Assembly: GCF_001548055.1 (NCBI RefSeq)
Contig: NZ_AP014724.1
Location: 1,364,001 to 1,428,000 of the forward strand
Length of the DNA stretch: 64,000 bases
Source: Sulfurospirillum cavolei
GTDB taxonomy: Bacteria; Campylobacterota; Campylobacteria; Campylobacterales; Sulfurospirillaceae
Direction of reading: 5' to 3'
Positions within the stretch are counted from its first letter, which is position 1, and every line of letters begins with the position of its first letter. Both the position numbers and the translations under genes were made by a program. Shown one piece after another: positions 35,801 through 43,678 of the stretch. Under the pieces are notes generated by a model that saw only the letters and a list, made by a program, of their open reading frames with translations, made no database searches and was not told where the DNA came from.

Positions 35801-37549
35801 TTAGCAAGATGCGCCGCTGACGTTTACCTTATAACTGCTCATCTCGTTGCCTTTTTTATCCATGACATGTACCGCACATGCAAGGCATGGGTCGTAAGAG
35901 TGAATGATCCTTACGATTTCGAGCGGTTGAGAAAGGTCTGCTAGTTTAAGTCCGATGAGGGATTCTTCATACGAACCTCTAACGCCCTTGGCATCTTTTG
36001 GACTGGCGTTCCACGTCGTCGGAACAACGGCTTGGTAGTTTTCGATCACGCCGTTTTTGATTTTAACCCAGTGGCTTAATACACCTCTTGGTACGTTACC
36101 GATATAGCGACCTTTGTACTCTTTGTTTTTATCGATTTTATAGCTTGTGTACGTTGAGTCGTCGACTTTGAGGTTTTGAATTAATGCGCTAAACGCTTCC
36201 AAACCATAATCTGCAATCACTTTGGCTTCGAGCATACGACATGCCGTACGACCGAGCGTTGACGCAACCGCCGTAATAGGAAGACCCGTATCTTTTAAGA
36301 ATTTGTCGACAACGGTTTTAACACGTTTGTTACCGAGCGCATAGTTAACAACGATATTTGCCAAAGGTCCGACTTGAAGCGGTTTGCCGTCGTAGCGAGG
36401 TGCTTTAACCCATGTATATTTACCTTTTTCGTCAATAACTTTTGTCGGAGCAAGTACGCCTTTATCGTTGATCGTCTCGGCATCTTTGAAACCGGTATAG
36501 TTCGGTTCTTGTCTACCTTCGTACGGATGGTACGCAGCATTGTCTTTGTACCAAGAGTGCGTTGCTTCTTCGGTAATTTTGCTCTCGTCAAGTTGTTGAA
36601 CTTTAAACGGTTTTCCGCTTACGAGATTAATGACGTCTTCGCCCATCATCACGCCGCTTTCAAACAAGAACTCTTTAGCGTTAAGTTGGAACTCTTTGTA
36701 CGTAAAGAGGTTCGGTACGCCAAGACCGGCATTGACGCTCGGCTCACCCGCATAAGCAAGACCCGCCATAACGACATCGGGATAGTATGCGCGATTCACA
36801 AAATCTGCCAACTCTTTAAACTTCGTCATAAACTCACCCAAACGCGCCGGAGATTGAAGATCCATAACGCATGTAACACCGCCGACGGTCAAACTTTGAG
36901 GGTGCGGTTGTTTTGCACCGAAAACCGCCATCATTTGTGCCGCGATACGTTGCATTTCCAAAGCTTTAAGGTAGTGAGAAACGGCAATAAGGTTTTGCTC
37001 AGGCGTTAATTTATACGTTGAGTGTCCCCAGTACGCGTTAGCGAACGGTCCAAGGTGACCTTTTTTAACGAATTCCGCAACCCGTTTTTGTACGACGACA
37101 AGATCGTCGGCACCGCACGCAAGCGGTGCATCGGTATATTTAAACGCTTCTTGCGCCGCTTTATGCGGATCGGCTTTAAGCGCGGAGACGACGTCTACCC
37201 AGTCAAGTCCGTGAAGGTGATAAAAATGGACGGGGTGATCGTGCAAGAAAAGAGCACAGTTCATTAACGTACGCGTTAATTTAGCATTTAACGGAGGTTC
37301 GATGCCGAGCGCATCTTCAACGGCAACGATACCCGCTTTATAATGCGAATAGGTACAAACGCCGCAAATTCTTTGGGTCATAAAACCCGCATCTCTAGGA
37401 TCTCTTCCTTTAAGGATAGTTTCAATACCTCTCCAAAGCGTCGAGGAAGAGTAAGCCTCCGTGACAACATTGTTATCGTCAACGATAACTTCAACCCTTA
37501 AGTGTCCTTCGATTCTGGTAATTGGATCGACTACGATTCTTTTGCTCAT
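35801..37549 (-). CDS. hydB: Membrane-bound NiFe hydrogenase large subunit HydB
   Basis: The 582-residue subunit holds the NiFe site. The first cysteine pair is in RICGVCTYSHY near residue 62 and the second in DPCLACAVH near the C-terminus. The tail after the final histidine (about 21 residues) is the part removed by HydD. The N-terminus (VVDPITRIEGHLRVEV) is typical of group 1 uptake hydrogenases. The protein would be carried to the periplasm with HydA, which has the Tat signal. AAGGA precedes the ATG. Confidence 0.96.
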   Translation of the reverse strand: MSKRIVVDPITRIEGHLRVEVIVDDNNVVTEAYSSSTLWRGIETILKGRDPRDAGFMTQRICGVCTYSHYKAGIVAVEDALGIEPPLNAKLTRTLMNCALFLHDHPVHFYHLHGLDWVDVVSALKADPHKAAQEAFKYTDAPLACGADDLVVVQKRVAEFVKKGHLGPFANAYWGHSTYKLTPEQNLIAVSHYLKALEMQRIAAQMMAVFGAKQPHPQSLTVGGVTCVMDLQSPARLGEFMTKFKELADFVNRAYYPDVVMAGLAYAGEPSVNAGLGVPNLFTYKEFQLNAKEFLFESGVMMGEDVINLVSGKPFKVQQLDESKITEEATHSWYKDNAAYHPYEGRQEPNYTGFKDAETINDKGVLAPTKVIDEKGKYTWVKAPRYDGKPLQVGPLANIVVNYALGNKRVKTVVDKFLKDTGLPITAVASTLGRTACRMLEAKVIADYGLEAFSALIQNLKVDDSTYTSYKIDKNKEYKGRYIGNVPRGVLSHWVKIKNGVIENYQAVVPTTWNASPKDAKGVRGSYEESLIGLKLADLSQPLEIVRIIHSYDPCLACAVHVMDKKGNEMSSYKVNVSGASC

Positions 37550-37564
37550 TTACTTATCCTTCTC

Positions 37565-38722
37565 TTATTCTTCAGTTTTTCCACTGCCCTTAACCGCAGC
37601 AATCGCCGCGTGAGCCGCAATACCGACCGCCGTAACCGTTAGAAGCGCAACACCGACTTTATCGGCTGTTTTATCGGCACCCTCACCGTAAACGGTATGG
37701 TAAAGTCTATCGCCCAAAGGCTCTTCAAACGGTCCCATATTATCCCAAAAACCCGGTTCGGAGCATCCGATACAACCGTGTCCCGCTTGTACCGGCCATG
37801 AAGTGTGTTGATTAAAGCGTTCGCGTGAGCAGTTATTAAACGTATAAGGACCTTTACAGCCGACTTTATAGAGACAAAAACCTTTTTTAGCACCCGCATC
37901 GCCGAATTCTTGTACGAATTCGCCCGCATCGAAGTGTCCGCGTCTTTCGCAAAGATCGTGAATTCTAAGGCCGTATGCCCATTTTGGACGATTGTACGCA
38001 TCCAATGCCGGAAGCGTACCGAAAAGAATGTAATGCAATACGTTACCGACGATATTTTTCTCGCTTGGAGGACAACCCGGAACGTTGATGACCGGTTTAT
38101 TCGTGATTTTACTCAAAGGTTGTGCATTCGTTGGGTTTGGATATGCCGCTTGGATACCGCCGAAACTTGAACATGTACCGATCGCAAAAATAGCTGCTGC
38201 CGCATCGGCCGCTTTTTTTGCACTGGCTTGACCCGTTTGTCCGTGTGGTCCGACCGTTAAGAAAAACTCGCTGCTTCCCGCCGGAATACCGCCTTCAACC
38301 ATCAAAATAAATTTGCCTTTATATTTCTCGATCGCACTTTCCAAATTGTGCTCTGCTTGCCAACCACAGGCGACCATTAACGTCTCGTGGTATTCCAAAG
38401 AGATATGATCGAAAATAAGACTATCGATCGTAGGGGCGTCGGTTCTAAGTAAGCTCTCAGAACAACCGGTACACTCTGCCATATGCAACCATACCACCGG
38501 TAAACGGTCGGTCAATTCGGCAGCTTGCGCCATAAGAGGTGTAAATTCGGACGGTAAAGAAAGCATTGCCGTGACTCCGGCTGCCCACTTCATAAAATCC
38601 CTACGGCTAATACCGTGTTCTTCCATGAGTGCCGCAATTGATTTCTCTTCCTTAATACGGGGGAACTTCTCAAGATCGTTCAATCTTTGAGAAAGCCTTT
38701 CGTACAGTTTTGCGTGTTCCAT
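37565..38722 (-). CDS. hydA: Membrane-bound NiFe hydrogenase small subunit HydA
   Basis: The 385-residue precursor has a twin-arginine signal, SRRDFMKWA at residues 39-47, after a longer than usual N-terminal lead. The proximal cluster motif ECTGCSES, then GTCSSFGGI, PGCPPSEKN and the distal and medial cluster cysteines (CERRGHFDAGEF, GCKGPYTFNNC, CIGCSEPGFWD) are all present. A hydrophobic C-terminal helix (VALLTVTAVGIAAHAAIAAV) anchors it in the inner membrane next to HydC. It starts the hydABCDE-hypF operon. AGGAG lies before the ATG. Confidence 0.96.
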   Translation of the reverse strand: MEHAKLYERLSQRLNDLEKFPRIKEEKSIAALMEEHGISRRDFMKWAAGVTAMLSLPSEFTPLMAQAAELTDRLPVVWLHMAECTGCSESLLRTDAPTIDSLIFDHISLEYHETLMVACGWQAEHNLESAIEKYKGKFILMVEGGIPAGSSEFFLTVGPHGQTGQASAKKAADAAAAIFAIGTCSSFGGIQAAYPNPTNAQPLSKITNKPVINVPGCPPSEKNIVGNVLHYILFGTLPALDAYNRPKWAYGLRIHDLCERRGHFDAGEFVQEFGDAGAKKGFCLYKVGCKGPYTFNNCSRERFNQHTSWPVQAGHGCIGCSEPGFWDNMGPFEEPLGDRLYHTVYGEGADKTADKVGVALLTVTAVGIAAHAAIAAVKGSGKTEE

Positions 38723-38959
38723 CAGTTTCTCCTGTGTAAATTTTCCAAGATCAATGTAGACTCCTCATTCAGGCAGGTTAAAAATTATTACCTGAATGAT
38801 TATTCATTTAGTATTAAATCAAAAATTATTTCACAATATGTTAGATACGCATAATCTTTAGCTTATTTTCAGTCAATAGGGTAAAAATGTAACAAAAAAA
38901 GGAGATAAAAAGTGTATAGTATTAAAAATGCATAAATTGTCACACTGAATAATCGTGCG
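38723..38959 (-). promoter_or_regulatory. Upstream region of the hyd operon with two inverted repeats
   Basis: This A/T-rich gap separates the two hydrogenase operons. It contains ATTCAGG at 38767-38773 paired with CCTGAAT at 38791-38797, and directly next to it AATGA-N4-TCATT at 38795-38808. Both lie 45-90 bases before the hydA start, where a regulator would act. No H. pylori-like NikR box is obvious. Which protein binds here cannot be told; the TetR protein at 41183 or NikR are candidates. Confidence 0.45.
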
Positions 38960-40303
38960 TTATTGGGTCGTACACACCGAACAAACATCAAAACTCTTGA
39001 CGATAAAGTCTGCTTTGGTCAACGAATCTAGACCGACAAGAGCTTTTTGAACGACCGATAAATTATCGCGTTCGCCGTTGCCGAGATTCCAAACGGTCGG
39101 CGTAATAATATCGTAACGCTCAATCACGCCGTGGTTCACGCTGATTGCGTGAATCAAACTGCCTCTGGGTGCTTCAACCACGCCGATACCTTCTGCGCTC
39201 AGCTCATGGACGTTACGTTTTGGCGGTATTAAAGAAGCTTCACGAATATCCAAGTTTTCCAGCAATCGCTTCGTTTGAACCAACAAATGTGCACATTCGA
39301 CGACGCGTGCCATCACGCGCGTTAATGCCGCGTCTTTAAAACGGCGATGAAAATCGCGAATCAATCCCTCCTTAGCTACCATCATCCGCGCCAAAGGACC
39401 GACTTCAAAAAAACTCTTTTTATACGTCGCGGTTTTAGAATAGGTATAGCCTTGCGTAGGATCTTCAAAAAAAGTATGCGCGAGGCTTTCGGACACGTAT
39501 TTGATATCGGCCGGTAAAACGGTCGTTTTAGCCGATTTGAGCGCGCCTTCGTACAAAAACGAATCTCCCAGTGCCAAAAAGCGATCGTGACTACGCCCGA
39601 GACGGTCAAATGCATGACGAATCATCGTATCGATTCCCCATGAAAGCGCGGAAGGGCTTGCCATAACTTGCACGGCGGAATCAAATCCCGTAAACTCTTC
39701 CAATGAAAATCCCAAAAGCGTCTCTTCACAAAATGCGATGACTTTTTCTAAAATACCGCGGGCATTCAAAACGTCCAAACTCACAGGATCGCATGTCACG
39801 CCTCCGGGTGCGACGAAAGAGCCGTGCGGCCATTGCCCCGAAAAGATTGCACCCATTTTCAACGTTTCGGTAACGGCGTTTTGCGCTAAGAACCAACGCG
39901 GTTTTTTAAAAGCGTCGCCTCGATACGAAGGATTGTCAATTTTTTCCAATTCGGGAAGAACGGAGAAAAAATACCATTTGATATGATTGTGAATTTTTTC
40001 GGCATTCAGTGCAATTTCGCGTATATCGCGCGCTTTTTTGTTTAAAGTAATCGTCTCTTGAGCATGTTCGAAGCACGATTCAATCGCACGAACGCATGCC
40101 AGTGCATGCGAATGCGAACAAATACCGCAAACCCGCGGCGTAAAGGCAAGCGCATCGTACAAAGGTCGTTTGCGTAAAATCTCTTCAATGCCGCGATAAT
40201 TGAAAAACTTCAGCTTCGCAAATGCGATTTTTTCGTCTTCCCATTCTACCTCTAAAGCGGCTTCGCCTTCGATTCGTTCTATGATTTCTTTAGTGATCTT
40301 CAT
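38960..40303 (-). CDS. hupL: Cytosolic group 2-like NiFe hydrogenase large subunit without C-terminal extension
   Basis: The 447-residue subunit starts MKITKEIIERIEGEAAL and has the first cysteine pair in RVCGICSHSHA near residue 62. The second pair is in FDVCSVCTTQ, the very last residues. In most large subunits this motif ends in His and is followed by a tail that a protease removes; here His is replaced by Gln and there is no tail. Regulatory hydrogenases (HupV/HoxC) also lack the tail. It overlaps the small-subunit gene by 14 bases. I chose the ATG at 40303 because homologues start at this MKI. Confidence 0.8.
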   Translation of the reverse strand: MKITKEIIERIEGEAALEVEWEDEKIAFAKLKFFNYRGIEEILRKRPLYDALAFTPRVCGICSHSHALACVRAIESCFEHAQETITLNKKARDIREIALNAEKIHNHIKWYFFSVLPELEKIDNPSYRGDAFKKPRWFLAQNAVTETLKMGAIFSGQWPHGSFVAPGGVTCDPVSLDVLNARGILEKVIAFCEETLLGFSLEEFTGFDSAVQVMASPSALSWGIDTMIRHAFDRLGRSHDRFLALGDSFLYEGALKSAKTTVLPADIKYVSESLAHTFFEDPTQGYTYSKTATYKKSFFEVGPLARMMVAKEGLIRDFHRRFKDAALTRVMARVVECAHLLVQTKRLLENLDIREASLIPPKRNVHELSAEGIGVVEAPRGSLIHAISVNHGVIERYDIITPTVWNLGNGERDNLSVVQKALVGLDSLTKADFIVKSFDVCSVCTTQ

Positions 40304-41186
40304 CGATAAGTTTCTTTTCCAATCGTTCGATTTTAAAACTTTTGGCAACGCCTGCTAGCGTATAATAGGCACGTTTGCCGATACCGTAAGGCGTTTGCGG
40401 TAAAGACATATTTTTGTGTGTTTCGTACAGTGCACGTCGCGGAAAATCAAACTCCGTGCAACCAAGACACGGCGATCCTGCTCTGGTTTTCGAACTAATA
40501 TCGTTCCAGAGTATTTTATTGCAATTGGCATGCGTATTAGGTCCCAAGCAACCGTGCTCGTAAAACATGCATCCCTCTTTTTCGCCCAATTGTTTGCAAT
40601 CGACTTTCCATTCGAAATATTCGTTGCGTAAACATCCGTGATGCGCCAAATAGGCAAAGATCTCTTTCGGGCGCAAAAATTCGTCCAAAAGAACCGTTTT
40701 CCTCTCCCGCAACGCCATCATCGTTTCCGCAATCCAACGCGGGTGTGCGGGACAACCGGGAATATTCACGACGTTGGATTTTTCGTCCCAATACCCGCCT
40801 TTTTCTTTAGCATTAAAGAGCGCGCCGCTGATGCGCCGAGGATCGCGTAAACGAAACATACCGCCGAAACTTGCACAGCTTCCCACGCACACGATAAAAC
40901 GCGCTTTGTTCGCGAGCGGTTCCAAAATTTCGGGAAACGAACGCCCAAAACGCTGTAGATAACGCGCTTCTTTCGTAAACGCACCCTCAACGATCAGAAA
41001 GTCAAACGCTTCGGGTTTGTCTAAAAGCGATTCTAAGGTGTGTGCCGTAAATAACAAAGGATGGTAGAGCATTTCAAAAGAGGCGGCAAAAAGTGCCATG
41101 TTCGAATAATTCAAAAAAGAGTGGCTATTACCGTTACATGTAATGCCTTGAATCCAAATAACCGTTGATTTTGTATTCGCTTTCAC
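40290..41186 (-). CDS. hupS: Cytosolic group 2-like NiFe hydrogenase small subunit
   Basis: The 298-residue protein has no Tat signal and no C-terminal anchor, so it should stay in the cytosol. The proximal cluster motif reads ITCNGNSHSFLN: the second Cys of the usual CxxC is Asn, as I recall from group 2 (HupS-like) subunits. The remaining motifs CVGSCASFGGMF, PGCPAHPRW, HHGCLRNEYFEW, CMFYEHGCLGPNTHANCN and SPCLGCTEFDF are present. The GTG at 41186 overlaps the stop of the TetR gene (GTGA), so I prefer it to the ATG at 41237. The cluster cysteine is encoded within a perfect TTACATGTAA. Confidence 0.8.
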   Translation of the reverse strand: MKANTKSTVIWIQGITCNGNSHSFLNYSNMALFAASFEMLYHPLLFTAHTLESLLDKPEAFDFLIVEGAFTKEARYLQRFGRSFPEILEPLANKARFIVCVGSCASFGGMFRLRDPRRISGALFNAKEKGGYWDEKSNVVNIPGCPAHPRWIAETMMALRERKTVLLDEFLRPKEIFAYLAHHGCLRNEYFEWKVDCKQLGEKEGCMFYEHGCLGPNTHANCNKILWNDISSKTRAGSPCLGCTEFDFPRRALYETHKNMSLPQTPYGIGKRAYYTLAGVAKSFKIERLEKKLIDEDH

Positions 41187-41770
41187 GGTTGCTTTAAGGC
41201 ATTGTAGATGTTCAATGCAATATCGTCGATATAACAATTGATATTTTTATCTAAAACGCCCTCTCCGTTTAAAAAGACGAAACCGCCCAAGTAGCCCATA
41301 AAAAGACCGAAAGCCGAAAAGAAGTCTTGATTGCGAAGTTCGCCGCACGCAACGCCTTCCTCGAAAAAAATCATCAACTCCGTGACAAACGCCGATACGC
41401 AGAGCATTCCTTCGCACCCGTCTTTAAAAACTTCTCTGTTGGCAATATAAACGCGTAAAAAGTAGTTGATGTGTTGCGGTTTGGAAGACGCCATCTCAAA
41501 ATAGAGCGAAACGATCTTACGAATCTTTTCTTGGACGCTGCATGTCTCTTCGTTGACACGTCTGATTTCCGCACCTAAAATATCCGAAGAGTATTTAATA
41601 ATCTCTTTGGCCAAGATCTCTTTAGAAGAAAAATAATTGTATATATTTCCGACGCTCATATCGATTGCTTTCGCAATATCGGGGATTGTCGTCGAATAGA
41701 AACCTCGACTAGCAAAAAGCATCAAGGCGGCTTCTAAAATTTTTTCGCTTTTTTTACTTTTTTTATCCAC
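41183..41770 (-). CDS. TetR-family regulator fused by overlap to the cytosolic hydrogenase operon
   Basis: The roughly 195-residue protein has a TetR helix-turn-helix (TIPDIAKAIDMSVGNIYNYFSSKEILAKE) and a helical effector domain with several cysteines (EETCSVQEK, GCEGMLCVSAF, GVACGEL). Its last codon overlaps the hydrogenase small-subunit start, so the three genes form one operon and it probably controls it. I prefer the GTG at 41770, nine bases after AAGG; the ATG at 41779 touches that motif. The effector is unknown; redox, nickel or hydrogen-linked signals are possible. Confidence 0.82.
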   Translation of the reverse strand: MDKKSKKSEKILEAALMLFASRGFYSTTIPDIAKAIDMSVGNIYNYFSSKEILAKEIIKYSSDILGAEIRRVNEETCSVQEKIRKIVSLYFEMASSKPQHINYFLRVYIANREVFKDGCEGMLCVSAFVTELMIFFEEGVACGELRNQDFFSAFGLFMGYLGGFVFLNGEGVLDKNINCYIDDIALNIYNALKQP

Positions 41771-41839
41771 GATACCCATCCTTCAAAATACGCTTCGTTT
41801 ATTCTAACATATTATTAATCTTTATTTAAAATTTTTGAC

Positions 41840-41845
41840 TATAAT
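41840..41845 (+). promoter_or_regulatory. Candidate -10 element for the TerB-like gene
   Basis: A perfect TATAAT sits 30 bases before the GTG start of the next gene, in the 105-bp divergent gap between it and the TetR gene. An AAAGGAG ribosome-binding site follows at 41863-41869. No convincing -35 is present. Confidence 0.45.
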
Positions 41846-41875
41846 TTTGCTATTTCTTACCAAAAGGAGTCCAAT

Positions 41876-42274
41876 GTGTTACTGATGAAATTACGTGCCG
41901 AAGAGAAATTTGCTTTTTTACAACTGGCGCAATACGTCGCAAAACTTGACGGCGAATACGGACTAAAAGAGAGAGAAGTCGTAGAAGAATACTGCACGGA
42001 AATGGGAATTGAAAACGTTGAAATAGAGTTAAACGCCTTTGATTTGGACGCGATCTTAAACCTGTTTTTATCGCCTAAAAATCAAAAAATCGCTATGTTG
42101 GCATTATTGGTTTTAGTGCATATCGACGATCGCTACGGCATCAACGAACATAAAGTCATCTCAAAAATCGCGCAAACGTTTCATATCGACGATAAGACCT
42201 TACACCTTTTTTCAATGTGGGGGAAAATGGGATCTGCATTGTACGAGCAAGCGCTCAGTTTTGTGGAAAAATAG
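41876..42274 (+). CDS. TerB-like helical protein
   Basis: The 132-residue protein resembles the TerB/tellurite-resistance fold: repeated helices with acidic, metal-binding-like positions (AKLDGEYGLKEREVVEEYC and VHIDDRYGINEHKVISKIA). TerB-like domains occur in stress and envelope proteins with mostly unknown roles; no other ter gene is here. The GTG at 41876 is best supported, with AAAGGAG seven bases before it; the ATG at 41874 reads to a stop after three codons. It is convergent with pgi and shares a terminator hairpin. Confidence 0.65.
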   Translation: MLLMKLRAEEKFAFLQLAQYVAKLDGEYGLKEREVVEEYCTEMGIENVEIELNAFDLDAILNLFLSPKNQKIAMLALLVLVHIDDRYGINEHKVISKIAQTFHIDDKTLHLFSMWGKMGSALYEQALSFVEK

Positions 42275-42296
42275 TGTCGGGAGAGCTTCCCGACAC
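42274..42296 (-). terminator. Terminator between the TerB-like gene and pgi
   Basis: GTGTCGGGA and its exact reverse complement TCCCGACAC form a nine-base-pair stem with a five-base loop. On the minus strand the stem is followed by TATTTTT, a proper intrinsic terminator for pgi, whose stop lies six bases away. It may also stop plus-strand transcripts less efficiently. Confidence 0.85.
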
Positions 42297-42301
42297 GGTA
42301 T

Positions 42302-43561
42302 TTAACGTATTTTTTTAAGACGTTTTTCCTCGATCAATTTACCTTTTAAGATACGCTTTCCGTCTTCGACGCCGGGTTGGTCGTAAGCGTTAACATCCAT
42401 CATTTGACCGACGATCGAAGTTAAAAGCTCGTAATAGAAAATCAATTTTCCCATATTCTCTTCGTCGATATGTTGCATCGTAATCGTATCGACGGGAATA
42501 TCTTTTTTATCGAGCAACGCTTCAATCGTAGAATCGGCTTGCATGTTAATCAAATCGCAAAAAGCAATACCGTTCATCAAATCCAAATCTTCAAGCTCTT
42601 TGAGGGTAATGGACGGAATCTTAATCTTATCGTCAAAATTTTCGACTTTTAAAACCGTGACACTTTTATCGCGAAGTCCTTCGACGATGAGCTGTAAAAA
42701 GGAGTGTTGATCCTTAGGTCCGATCAAACCGACCGGCGTTAAACCGACGTTAAAACTGCTATTACGTTGTTTTTTTCCTAAACTCTCGCCCCACAATTGC
42801 ACGTACCAATCCGTAAAATAGTCCAAACTCTCCGAATAGGCAAATAAAGTATTGATATTATAATTCATCGAATTTTTGGCGTAATAGGTCGCTTTTTTCA
42901 ACAAGGTCTCTTTGATGTATCCGTCTTCGAAGAAACTTTGCTTAATGGCTTTAGCACCGTCAAGCAAACGTTGAACGTCTACGCCCGCCAATAAAAGCGG
43001 AGCTAAACCCGCCGCGGAAAGTACGGAATAACGTCCTCCGACATTGACCGGAATATGTAAAACAAACGCTTTAAGCGATTTGGCGTGTGCTTCGAGTTTG
43101 GAACCGACGTCGGTTACGAACGTAAAGCGGTAATCCAAGCTAATTTCTTTGGCTTTCAGTAAGGAAAGGACGTATTTGTATACGGAAATGGTTTCGATCG
43201 TGCTTCCGGACTTGCTAATAACAAAAAAGTGCGTGTTTTTGATGTCGAGTTTATTTAAGGTCGAACGAATCGATGCGGGATCGGTACTTTCGAAAAAATG
43301 CAAGCGTTTATCGAAATCGCGAATTCCTTGTAAGACTCTAAAAATAGCTTTAGGACCCAAAGAACTTCCGCCGATACCGATAATAGCAATGTCTTTAATC
43401 GCATTGTCGTCGTTTTTGGAGCGGAACTCTTCCAAGTACGCTTCAAGATAACTAATATCTTGCTCCGGCAATGCATAATAGCCGATATTTTTTTGTTCTT
43501 CGACGATTTTTTCAAAGATGCCTTCTTCGACTTTTATATTGAAATAAAGCGAGTTTTTCAA
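42302..43561 (-). CDS. pgi: Glucose-6-phosphate isomerase
   Basis: Pgi interconverts glucose 6-phosphate and fructose 6-phosphate in the cytosol. The 419-residue protein has the SIS-type core with IIGIGGSSLGPKAIF, FVISKSGSTIET, VGGRYSVLSAAGLAPLLL, and the C-terminal GVEDGKRILKG. Length is at the short end, as usual in Campylobacterota. The start is a TTG at 43561 with a strong GGAGG before it; no ATG fits as well. In organisms of this group it probably works mainly in gluconeogenesis and cell-wall sugar supply. Confidence 0.95.
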   Translation of the reverse strand: MKNSLYFNIKVEEGIFEKIVEEQKNIGYYALPEQDISYLEAYLEEFRSKNDDNAIKDIAIIGIGGSSLGPKAIFRVLQGIRDFDKRLHFFESTDPASIRSTLNKLDIKNTHFFVISKSGSTIETISVYKYVLSLLKAKEISLDYRFTFVTDVGSKLEAHAKSLKAFVLHIPVNVGGRYSVLSAAGLAPLLLAGVDVQRLLDGAKAIKQSFFEDGYIKETLLKKATYYAKNSMNYNINTLFAYSESLDYFTDWYVQLWGESLGKKQRNSSFNVGLTPVGLIGPKDQHSFLQLIVEGLRDKSVTVLKVENFDDKIKIPSITLKELEDLDLMNGIAFCDLINMQADSTIEALLDKKDIPVDTITMQHIDEENMGKLIFYYELLTSIVGQMMDVNAYDQPGVEDGKRILKGKLIEEKRLKKIR

Positions 43562-43678
43562 ACGAATCCTCCATAAAAATAAGTAGAGCGATATTACTAC
43601 GATGCATCTTAAAAAAAGCCAAACGCAATAGGAAATTCGTTATAGTTCGATACAGTATTTCAAGCCCTGAGGAGCCCT

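Noticed and set aside
35875-35880. Other ACATGT hexamers, for example in hydB, mshE, nikR and hydC, as further members of the repeat family
   Set aside because: These match only the central six bases; such hexamers are expected about 20 times by chance in a window this size and were not counted.
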